DNA of 7,192 bases from Thermosulfurimonas sp. Its GTDB lineage: Bacteria > Desulfobacterota > Thermodesulfobacteria > Thermodesulfobacteriales > Thermodesulfobacteriaceae. The notes under the pieces were generated by a model. The model made no database searches. It was given only the letters and a program-made list of their open reading frames with translations, and was not told the DNA's origin. The stretch is from the NCBI GenBank assembly GCA_015487645.1, contig WFPH01000031.1, positions 1 through 7,192 of the forward strand. The letters are read 5' to 3'. The first letter of the stretch is position 1, and each line of letters opens with the position of its first letter. The position numbers were made by a program, and so were the translations under genes. Shown one piece after another: positions 1-5,900 of this stretch.

Positions 1-90
1 CTCCTGGAAAGCCCCTCCCCTCCCCCGGTGGGAAGCCGCCGGCTTCTGGTGGAGGAAAAGATTCTTTTCATCCACACCACCGGTGGCTGA
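1..90 (+). CDS. C-terminal end of a probable PLP-dependent D-cysteine desulfhydrase/ACC deaminase family protein (partial)
   Basis: Frame 1 is open from the first base to a TGA at 88-90 and encodes 29 residues; the start lies outside the window. The last residues read KILFIHTTGG and then stop. From memory, D-cysteine desulfhydrases and ACC deaminases (PLP fold type II, releasing ammonia from amino acids) have a closely similar ILFIHTGG segment near the C-terminus, normally followed by a further 5 to 15 residues. Here the protein ends directly after the motif and carries an extra Thr. The preceding RRLLVEEK is ordinary helix-like sequence, and the SPSPPPVGS stretch looks like a loop. The gene converges on the - strand TIM-barrel gene, with 4 bp between the two stop codons. 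The assignment rests on one short motif. A chance open frame is possible because the stretch is only 90 bases long. Confidence 0.45.
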   Translation, partial: LLESPSPPPVGSRRLLVEEKILFIHTTGG

Positions 91-94
91 CCGC

Positions 95-880
95 CTAGAC
101 GGCAGGGGCCCTGCCGAGAAGACTCCCGAGATAGGCGAGACTCGGGACCACGGCTTCCTCGGCGTGAGCCTCAATAGTGAGAAGCGGGCGAAGGCCCTTC
201 TCTTTGACAAAACTCAGGATCTGGGGAAAAGGGATGGTCCCCTCCCCTAGAGCCAGGTGATCATCCCACTGTCCATGGTTGTCATGGAGGTGGATCTCTG
301 AGAGGTAAGGATAGAGAACCGGCAGCCACTCCTCCCAGCGGCTCCTGGCGAAGGCCTGGGCGTGACCGGGATCGAAACACCAGGTGAGGCCCGGATGGGC
401 CTCAAAAAGCGGCCTCAGGACCTCCACCGAAGGTTCAAAGACGTTTTCAAGGGCCAAAGTGAGTCCCAGATCCCGGGCCTCCGAAAGTAGCCTTTCCAGG
501 GCCTCGTGCATGCGCTCCTGCCAGCGTGTCACCTGCTCGCGGTGGTACCCGGGATGGTAGCCGCTGTGAAACACTACCGTTTCGGGCTCAAAGAGCATGG
601 CGATTCTAAGGGCCTCGCGCAGGCGTCTGAGACTAGCCTCTCTTATCAAGGAATCCAGGGCCCCCGGAGAAAGATCGCAAAAAGGCGCATGCACGTTGCA
701 GCGCACCCCGGCCTCCCGAAGCTCTCGGGCCACCCTCTGGAAGTCTTCGAAACGGTAATGGTCCAGGGCCTCGCGATCCAGGGAGACCTCCACGTCGAGT
801 TTCCGTTCTTTAATCAGAGGCAGGTATTTCCTGACCAGGAGATCAAAAGGGACAGAAACGAAGACTCGCCACTCCTTCAT
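95..880 (-). CDS. Sugar phosphate isomerase/epimerase-like TIM-barrel metalloprotein (AP endonuclease 2 superfamily)
   Basis: This 261-residue protein belongs to the xylose isomerase-like/AP endonuclease family 2 TIM-barrel superfamily (PF01261 type). Members use divalent metals to isomerise or epimerise sugars, or to cut abasic DNA. Metal-site motifs appear in barrel order: HAPF (64-67), FHSGY (104-108), LENVFE (144-149), CFDPGHA (168-174), IHLHDNHG (196-203), DDHLALGEG (206-214) and TIEAH (235-239). The start at 880 is chosen over an upstream in-frame start because the protein begins just before the first barrel strand (WRVFVSV). The next 70 upstream residues are low-complexity translation antisense-like to the aminotransferase. 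The ATG also overlaps that gene's TGA as ATGA, which suggests translational coupling, and a GGAG lies 11 bases upstream. No signal peptide is seen, so it is probably cytoplasmic. The substrate is unknown: sugar isomerase and nuclease-like roles are both open. Confidence 0.85.
   Translation of the reverse strand: MKEWRVFVSVPFDLLVRKYLPLIKERKLDVEVSLDREALDHYRFEDFQRVARELREAGVRCNVHAPFCDLSPGALDSLIREASLRRLREALRIAMLFEPETVVFHSGYHPGYHREQVTRWQERMHEALERLLSEARDLGLTLALENVFEPSVEVLRPLFEAHPGLTWCFDPGHAQAFARSRWEEWLPVLYPYLSEIHLHDNHGQWDDHLALGEGTIPFPQILSFVKEKGLRPLLTIEAHAEEAVVPSLAYLGSLLGRAPAV
100..116. terminator. GC-rich hairpin at a convergent gene junction
   Basis: The two 7-base arms, CGGCAGG and CCTGCCG, are perfectly complementary around a GGC loop. 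The hairpin lies 10 bases past the + strand stop at 88-90, inside the last codons of the - strand gene that ends at 95. It could slow or stop transcription from the left-hand gene. No T-tract follows on either strand, so it is not a canonical intrinsic terminator. It may simply reflect GC-rich coding sequence. Confidence 0.22.
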
Positions 881-1986
881 CGCCGGTAAAACTCCCTGAT
901 GGTTTCCACGATGAAAGCCTGCTCTTCTTCCCTTAGATAGGGGTGCATAGGCAGGCTCAGAACCTCCCGGGCCGCTCTTTCGGTCTCCGGGAGGCTTCCC
1001 TCGCCAAAACCCAGATCCTGGAAAACGGGCTGGAGATGGAGAGGAAGAGGATAATAGACCATGGTAGGGATACCCTTTTCGGCCAGCCACGCCTTAAGGT
1101 CATCCCTTCCCTCGGCCCGGATGGTAAACTGGGCCCAGGCCGAGCGATATCCTTCCGGAATATAGGGCAGGGTTATTTCCGGAAGGCCTTTCAGGAGTTC
1201 GCAGTAACGTTTCGCCACTTTCTCCCTCAGGCGAAGTTCTTCCTCAAAGTAGTGGAGCTTTACCCGGAGGATGGCGGCCTGGAGCTCGTCCAGTCGCCCG
1301 TTGATTCCAGAATATTCGTAGTAGTAATTCCGGGTCTGTCCGTGAACCCGGAGGGCTCGCACCCGCCGGGCCAGGTCCTCGTCCCGGGTGAAGACCATTC
1401 CACCGTCCCCGGCGCCCCCCAGAGGTTTGGCCGGAAAGAAAGAAGTGGCCGCGGCCCGACCGAAGCTTCCCGAACGTCGTCCCGCAAGCTCTCCCCCCAG
1501 GGACTGGCAGGCGTCTTCCACCAGCACGACGCCGTACTCTTCGGCCAGGGGTTCCAGGGCTTCGAAATCCGCCGGCAGCCCGAAAAGACTTACCGCCAGC
1601 ACCGCCGAGACCTCATCCGAAAGCCTCCTCAGAGCCTCCTCCACGGCCTTCGGAGAAAGGTTGAAGGTCCGGGGATCGATGTCCACGAAGTAAGGCCGAA
1701 GACCTGCCCGCCGCAAGGCCTCTGCAGTGGCCACAAAGGTGAAAGACGGGGTGAGGACCTTCGAGCCCGGAGGCAAATCTAGGGCCTTAAAGATGAGAAG
1801 CAGGGCATCCGTGCCCGAGGAAACTCCTATAGCCTGCGGGACACCTACGAATTGAGCCAGTTCGGCCTCCAGGGCCGAAACCTCCGGCCCCAAGATATAA
1901 CGCGTGCTCCGGAGGACCCGGCAAACGGCCTCCTCAATTTCAGGTCCGTAACGACTATAACCCCGCGACAGATCTATAAATCTCAC
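877..1986 (-). CDS. DegT/DnrJ/EryC1/StrS family PLP-dependent aminotransferase
   Basis: The protein is a fold type I PLP aminotransferase of the sugar-aminotransferase family, which usually transfers an amino group from Glu to a nucleotide-linked keto-sugar. Counting from the GTG at 1986 (369 residues, normal for the family), visible motifs are FIDLSRGY (3-10), the phosphate-binding SSGTDAL (56-62), VEDACQSLGG (156-165) with Asp158 for the pyridine nitrogen, SFFPAKPLGGAGDGG (182-196) with Lys187 as the Schiff-base lysine, and NGRLDELQAAIL (229-240). I chose GTG 1986 because the family starts right at the F-x-D-L segment and a GGGTGGT lies 12 bases upstream. An ATG at 2034 would add 16 residues (385 in all) that look unlike the family, have no ribosome site, and would leave only 6 bp to the divergent gene. 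It is the first gene of a two-gene unit. Family-level confidence is high, but the exact sugar or other substrate cannot be told. Confidence 0.92.
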   Translation of the reverse strand: MRFIDLSRGYSRYGPEIEEAVCRVLRSTRYILGPEVSALEAELAQFVGVPQAIGVSSGTDALLLIFKALDLPPGSKVLTPSFTFVATAEALRRAGLRPYFVDIDPRTFNLSPKAVEEALRRLSDEVSAVLAVSLFGLPADFEALEPLAEEYGVVLVEDACQSLGGELAGRRSGSFGRAAATSFFPAKPLGGAGDGGMVFTRDEDLARRVRALRVHGQTRNYYYEYSGINGRLDELQAAILRVKLHYFEEELRLREKVAKRYCELLKGLPEITLPYIPEGYRSAWAQFTIRAEGRDDLKAWLAEKGIPTMVYYPLPLHLQPVFQDLGFGEGSLPETERAAREVLSLPMHPYLREEEQAFIVETIREFYRR

Positions 1987-2040
1987 GGCCCAAAGGTTAC
2001 CACCCTTTTTGGACTCCGAAAATCCTTTTAACATAAAAAC
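1987..2040. promoter_or_regulatory. Divergent intergenic region with back-to-back candidate promoters
   Basis: These 54 bases must serve both the aminotransferase unit and the midA-tgt-yajC unit. On the + strand, TAACAT at 2029-2034 fits a TANNNT -10 box and ends 6 bases before the midA ATG. That would start transcription at or beside the start codon. On the - strand, TATGTT (2035 down to 2030) is a plausible -10 box overlapping the first, giving a leader of about 35 bases before GTG 1986. The A/T-rich core from 2023 to 2039 contrasts with the GC-rich genes. No convincing -35 box is seen for either direction: TTGGAC at 2009-2014 is spaced only 14 bases from TAACAT. No operator repeat is evident. 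Confidence 0.4.
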
Positions 2041-3129
2041 ATGCTGCTTGAGATCCTAGAGGCTGAATCTCCCATGCCCTTCGCCCGCTACATGGAACTC
2101 TGTCTTTACCACGAACGCTACGGCTACTACGCCCGGGGCCCCAAGCTGGGCCGAGAGGGAGACTACTTCACCGCGCCCACGGTCCACCGGGTTTTCGGGG
2201 CGACGCTGGCGGTCCAGATCCTGGAAATCTACGAGCTCCTGGGATCTCCTCCGGATTTCGTCCTGGTGGAAGCAGGCGCCGGCGAGGGCTACCTGGCCCA
2301 TGACATCCTGAGCTACCTTGAGAAGAAGGCCCAAGCCTGGCCCTATTACATCGTGGAACCCCTTCCCAATCTCCAAGCCCTCCAGGAGGAAACTTTAAAG
2401 CCTTTTGCGGGGCAGGTGCGGTGGTTCCAGAACCTGTGCGAGCTTCCCCCTTTCTCTGGGGTCTTCATTTCGAACGAGCTTTTCGACAGTTTTCCGGTAC
2501 ACCTGGTGGAGAAGACCGGAGAAGATCTGCGGGAAGTCTACGTACGGGTGGAGGGCGGACAGATTCGAGAGGAACTCGACGCCTTGACCCAGCCCGAGGT
2601 CCTTAAAAGAGTCCTACCTTACGCCCTTTCCTGGCCCGAAGGCTACCGCACGGAGGTCTGTCTGGCTCTTGAAGGTTTCTACAAGGAACTATCCAAAAAA
2701 CTCGTCCGCGGAGCCCTCATCACCCTCGACTACGGTTATCCCCGAGGAGACTATTATCACCCCGAAAGGAGCAGGGGCACTTTGCTCGCGTACTACCGGC
2801 ACCGTCCGGTGGAAAACCCCTATCTCCGGCCCGGCCATCAGGACCTCACGGCCCATGTGGACTTTACGGCCCTGAGGGAACTTGCGGAAAAATACGGTCT
2901 CCTCAATCTGGGTTTCACGCAGCAGGCCCCTTTCTTGGTCTCCCTAGGGATAGAGCGGGTCCTGGAGGAAGTCTCGGAGAACACCTTCCGGGACCGCGAG
3001 GCCCTCAAGCTTCTCCTTCTTCCTGAAGGGCTGGGAAGCAGCCACTGGGTCTTGATTCAAGGAAGAGGGCTTCCGGAGACGGCCCTCCGAGGTTTCCGCT
3101 TAAGTAATCGCCTCCATCTGCTATACTAA
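2041..3129 (+). CDS. midA: MidA/NDUFAF7-family class I SAM-dependent methyltransferase
   Basis: This 362-residue protein belongs to the MidA/NDUFAF7 family (DUF185, Methyltransf_28). The mitochondrial members methylate an arginine of the NDUFS2 subunit during complex I assembly; bacterial targets are less clear. The N-terminal FARYMELCLYHERYGYYARG (14-33) and GDYFTAPTVHRVFG (40-53) are family signatures. The SAM-binding motif I is VEAGAGEGYLAHDIL (76-90). SNELFDSFPVHLV (144-156), LDYGYPRG (229-236) and HQDLTAHVDFTAL (266-278) follow, then a C-terminal LGSSHWVLIQG (331-341). An in-frame stop at 2029-2031 makes ATG 2041 the first possible start, and no Shine-Dalgarno sequence fits between them. 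The next in-frame ATG (2074) would cut into the conserved N-terminus. It is the first gene of the + strand unit, and tgt follows after 7 bp. No complex I gene is in view to support that role here. Confidence 0.92.
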   Translation: MLLEILEAESPMPFARYMELCLYHERYGYYARGPKLGREGDYFTAPTVHRVFGATLAVQILEIYELLGSPPDFVLVEAGAGEGYLAHDILSYLEKKAQAWPYYIVEPLPNLQALQEETLKPFAGQVRWFQNLCELPPFSGVFISNELFDSFPVHLVEKTGEDLREVYVRVEGGQIREELDALTQPEVLKRVLPYALSWPEGYRTEVCLALEGFYKELSKKLVRGALITLDYGYPRGDYYHPERSRGTLLAYYRHRPVENPYLRPGHQDLTAHVDFTALRELAEKYGLLNLGFTQQAPFLVSLGIERVLEEVSENTFRDREALKLLLLPEGLGSSHWVLIQGRGLPETALRGFRLSNRLHLLY

Positions 3130-3136
3130 AAGGCCC

Positions 3137-4270
3137 ATGTGGGGCCGATTCCAGATCTTAAAAAAGGACTCCAGGACCCAGGCCCGGCTGGCGCGTCTCG
3201 TCACCCGGCGAGGGGTTATCGAAACCCCGGTCTTCATGCCGGTGGCTACCGCGGGCTCCATTAAAGCCGTGCCCCCGGAGGTGGTGGCCGGGCTGGGGGC
3301 CCGCGTCCTCCTGGCCAACACTTATCATCTCTACCTCCGCCCCGGGCCGCAGGTGATCCGCCAGGCCGGCGGACTTCATAGTTTCATGCACTGGCCTCGA
3401 GCCATCCTCACCGACAGCGGCGGCTTTCAGGTCTATAGCCTGTCTCGCTTTCGAGAGATCCTGGAAGAAGGCGTGCGGTTTCGTTCCCATCTTGACGGCT
3501 CGGAACATCTCCTCACCCCGGAAAAATCACTCGCGATCCAGGCCGCTCTCGACTCGGATATCCGCATGGTCCTGGATGTCTGTATCCCTTACCCCTCTTC
3601 CCGGGAGGAAACCGAAAGATTCACCGAACTCACCCATGTCTGGGCCGAAAAATCTCTGGCCCGGTGGAAGACCACCGAGCCTAAGGGAGCCCTTCTTTTC
3701 GGAATCGTTCAGGGCGGAATGTTTGCGGAACTCCGTCGAAAGAGTGCCGAGACCCTGGTCTCTCTGGGTTTCGACGGCTATGCCATAGGAGGACTCTCCG
3801 TAGGAGAACCCAAGGAGCTCATGCTGGAGATGCTTTCGGCCACGGTTCCCTACCTTCCGGAAAACCGGCCTCGCTATCTTATGGGGGTAGGCACTCCCGA
3901 GGATATTCTCGAGGCCGTGGCCCGGGGGGTGGACATGTTCGACTGTGTACTACCCACCAGGAACGCCCGACGGGGAACGGTCTTCACCTCCGAAGGGACC
4001 TTCCACATCCGCAACGCCTGTTACAAAGAGGATTTTCGGCCTCTTGACCCCCGATGTCAGTGTTATACCTGCCGTCGTTACAGTCGGGCTTATCTCCGCC
4101 ATCTCTTCCATTCCGGCGAACTTCTGATATACTTTCTCCTCACGGTGCACAATCTTAGTTTTTACCTAAAATTCATGGAAGATATACGCCAGGCCTTGCG
4201 GGAAGGGCGTTTTGAGGAATTCCGGGAGAGTTTCCACCAAAGAAAGGAGGAAAATTTATGTGGGATGTAG
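3137..4270 (+). CDS. tgt: tRNA-guanine(34) transglycosylase (queuosine biosynthesis)
   Basis: Tgt swaps guanine 34 in the anticodon of Tyr, His, Asn and Asp tRNAs for preQ1, the base-exchange step of queuosine formation in the cytoplasm. The protein is 377 residues, full length for bacterial Tgt. TDSGGFQVYSL (92-102) carries the active-site Asp93. FGIVQGG (188-194) and GGLSVGE (218-224) form the base pocket. FDCVLPTRNARRG (268-280) carries the nucleophile Asp269. The zinc site is Cys307, Cys309 and Cys312 (CQCYTC) with His338 (TVHN). Cys149 matches the bacterial, preQ1-type pocket, but the usual DECTP segment reads DVCIP (147-151). ATG 3137 fits the family N-terminus (FQILKKD); an AAAAGG sits only 3 bases upstream, so translation may be coupled to midA. 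The 3' end overlaps yajC by 13 bp, in the order tgt-yajC common in bacteria. Confidence 0.98.
   Translation: MWGRFQILKKDSRTQARLARLVTRRGVIETPVFMPVATAGSIKAVPPEVVAGLGARVLLANTYHLYLRPGPQVIRQAGGLHSFMHWPRAILTDSGGFQVYSLSRFREILEEGVRFRSHLDGSEHLLTPEKSLAIQAALDSDIRMVLDVCIPYPSSREETERFTELTHVWAEKSLARWKTTEPKGALLFGIVQGGMFAELRRKSAETLVSLGFDGYAIGGLSVGEPKELMLEMLSATVPYLPENRPRYLMGVGTPEDILEAVARGVDMFDCVLPTRNARRGTVFTSEGTFHIRNACYKEDFRPLDPRCQCYTCRRYSRAYLRHLFHSGELLIYFLLTVHNLSFYLKFMEDIRQALREGRFEEFRESFHQRKEENLCGM
4243..4250 (+). promoter_or_regulatory. Strong ribosome binding site for yajC
   Basis: AAAGGAGG lies 7 bases before the yajC ATG at 4258, inside the 3' end of tgt. It is close to a perfect anti-16S match and by far the best Shine-Dalgarno sequence in the window. 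It fixes the yajC start even though the gene overlaps tgt, and suggests that YajC is made at a higher rate than the upstream enzymes. Confidence 0.85.
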
Positions 4271-4572
4271 TTTATGCCATGGGAGCCCCTCCGGCCGAAG
4301 GGACTCAGGGAGGAGCCGGAAGTCTGGTAGCCACCTTTTTGCCCCTCGTTCTCATCTTCCTGGTCTTTTATTTCCTTCTCATCCGTCCCCAGCAGAAGCG
4401 GGCCCGGGAACACGAAAAGTTTGTGGAAAACCTTAAAAACGGTCAGAAGGTGATCACCGCGGGTGGGCTCATCGGTCACGTGGTCAAGGTGGAAGGAGAC
4501 GAGGTCCTGCTGGAAGTAGGCAAAGACGTAAGGGTCCGGGTACAGAAAAACTACATCGCCGGGCCGGCTTAG
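4258..4572 (+). CDS. yajC: YajC, Sec translocase accessory membrane protein
   Basis: YajC is a small inner-membrane protein that associates with SecDF and SecYEG in protein export. This copy has 104 residues, typical of the family. A short N-terminal stretch rich in Gly, Ala and Pro (8-21) precedes one membrane helix (about 23-42, LVATFLPLVLIFLVFYFLL). The conserved RPQQKR (43-48) follows, then a cytoplasmic domain with NGQKVITAGGLIGHV (61-75). An excellent ribosome site is present, and the first 13 bases overlap the end of tgt. In many bacteria secD and secF follow directly. Here the next gene is trmFO on the opposite strand, and the two stop codons overlap (TAG at 4570-4572 against TAA at 4571-4569). 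secDF must therefore lie elsewhere, if present. Confidence 0.96.
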   Translation: MWDVVYAMGAPPAEGTQGGAGSLVATFLPLVLIFLVFYFLLIRPQQKRAREHEKFVENLKNGQKVITAGGLIGHVVKVEGDEVLLEVGKDVRVRVQKNYIAGPA

Positions 4573-5900
4573 GCCTCCCCGATCTCCGAGAGCCACTTCG
4601 CGAGACACTTCAAGGCCCTTTCGGCCATGAGCCGGTAGCGTTCTCGTTTGGGAAGTTTTTTTCTTTCTTTCGGCGGGAGATCGAGCGGAGGGAAGAGTCC
4701 CCAGTTGATGTTCATAGGCTGAAAGTGTTTGGGGTCGGCTTCCATTAGATACCGGATGAGAGCCCCGTGAGCCGTCTCCGGCGGAGGCACCACGGGCTCA
4801 AGTCCCCGGGTCACACGGGCCGCATTCAAACCGGCCAGAAGCCCCATGGCCGTAGACTCCACATAACCTTCCACCCCTGTGATCTGCCCCGCCAGAAACA
4901 CCCGGGGTTCTTTCCTGAGCTGAAGGGTCGGACGCAGGACGCGGGGGGCGCAAACGAAGGAGTTGCGGTGGATGGAGCCGTAGCGGGCGAACTCCGCTTG
5001 TTCCAGGCCGGGAATCATCCGAAAGACCCTCTCCTGCTCGGGATACTTGAGCTTGGTCTGGAAGCCCACCAGGTTGTAGAGCGTGCCCTCACGGTTTTCG
5101 GGGCGCAGCTGCACCACGGCGTAGGGTTCACGGCCGGTGCGAGGATCGATCAGGCCCACCGGTTTCATAGGCCCGTAACGCAGGGTTTCCGTTCCGCGCT
5201 CGGCCATGACTTCGATGGGCAAACACCCCTCAAAATAGCGGGCGTTCTCAAAATCCTTGAGCGGAACCTTCTCCGCTGAAAGAAGCGCCTGCACGAAACG
5301 CTGGTACTCTTCCTTACTCAAAGGGCAATTTACGTAACTGCCCTCGCCCTTTCCATAACGATCAGCCCGAAAAACCTTCTTCCAGTTGATGGAATCCGCA
5401 TAGACAATGGGAGCGATGGCATCGTAGAAGTGAAAGTACTCCTCTCCGGTAAGGCGGCGGAGGTCTTCGGCCAGGGCCTCGGAGGTCAGGGGCCCGGTGG
5501 CCAGGATGACCAGGCCCTCCCGGGGAATTTCGGTGACCTCTTCCCGGATGATCTCCACCAGGGGGTGTTCCTCAAGCCTTTGCGTTATGTAGTTTGCAAA
5601 AAGTTCTCGATCCACGGCCAGGGCCTTTCCCGCGGGGACCTCGCTGGCTAAGGCGGCCTCCATGATAAGGGAGCCCAGACGGCGCATCTCCTCCTTGAGG
5701 AGCCCCACCGCGCTGGTAAGCTCTTTCGACCGCAGGGAGTTCGAACAGACCAGCTCGGCCAGTTTGCCGGTACGGTGGGCCGGGGTAAGCTTCCGGGGTC
5801 GCATCTCGTAGAGCTTCACCCGCACTCCCCGACGGGCAAGTTGCCAGGAAGCCTCCGACCCGGCGAGCCCTCCTCCTATGACAAGCACTGCTTCAGGCAT
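4569..5900 (-). CDS. trmFO: TrmFO, FAD/folate-dependent tRNA (uracil-54-C5)-methyltransferase
   Basis: TrmFO makes 5-methyluridine at position 54 of the tRNA T-loop, using 5,10-methylenetetrahydrofolate as carbon donor and reduced FAD. The 443-residue length is normal. VIGGGLAGSEAS (7-18) is the FAD-binding Rossmann motif. ELVCSNSLRS (49-58) and FEGCLPIEVMAERG (223-236) hold Cys52 and Cys226, matching the two catalytic cysteines known from the Bacillus enzyme (Cys53 and Cys226). AGQITGVEGYVESTAMGLLAG (337-357) and FQPMNINWGLFPP (393-405) are family signatures. A basic tail (411-423, KERKKLPKRERYR) may help bind tRNA. The start at 5900 puts the Rossmann strand at residue 4, as expected; a GTG at 5930 would add ten Trp-rich residues and is unlikely. 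The ATG lies 8 bp inside the upstream GGT-family gene, with only a weak GGTGGT before it, so translation is probably coupled. Confidence 0.97.
   Translation of the reverse strand: MPEAVLVIGGGLAGSEASWQLARRGVRVKLYEMRPRKLTPAHRTGKLAELVCSNSLRSKELTSAVGLLKEEMRRLGSLIMEAALASEVPAGKALAVDRELFANYITQRLEEHPLVEIIREEVTEIPREGLVILATGPLTSEALAEDLRRLTGEEYFHFYDAIAPIVYADSINWKKVFRADRYGKGEGSYVNCPLSKEEYQRFVQALLSAEKVPLKDFENARYFEGCLPIEVMAERGTETLRYGPMKPVGLIDPRTGREPYAVVQLRPENREGTLYNLVGFQTKLKYPEQERVFRMIPGLEQAEFARYGSIHRNSFVCAPRVLRPTLQLRKEPRVFLAGQITGVEGYVESTAMGLLAGLNAARVTRGLEPVVPPPETAHGALIRYLMEADPKHFQPMNINWGLFPPLDLPPKERKKLPKRERYRLMAERALKCLAKWLSEIGEA

Noticed and set aside
506..889. Open frame on the + strand (127 codons) antisense to the TIM-barrel gene
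   Set aside because: No family resemblance, no ribosome site, and fully covered by a conserved gene on the other strand.
881..1090. N-terminal extension of the TIM-barrel protein from an upstream in-frame start
   Set aside because: The 70 extra residues are low complexity, lie wholly inside the aminotransferase gene, and precede a natural start that overlaps that gene's stop as ATGA.
943..1782. Long open frame on the + strand (279 codons) antisense to the aminotransferase
   Set aside because: Its translation is rich in Arg, Gly, Pro and His with no domain pattern. The opposite strand encodes all motifs of a well-known enzyme family. Such antisense frames are expected in GC-rich genes.
4656..4670. 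T-rich run on the + strand after yajC as a possible terminator
   Set aside because: No good hairpin precedes it, and it is explained by the Lys/Arg-rich KERKKLPK segment coded on the - strand by trmFO.
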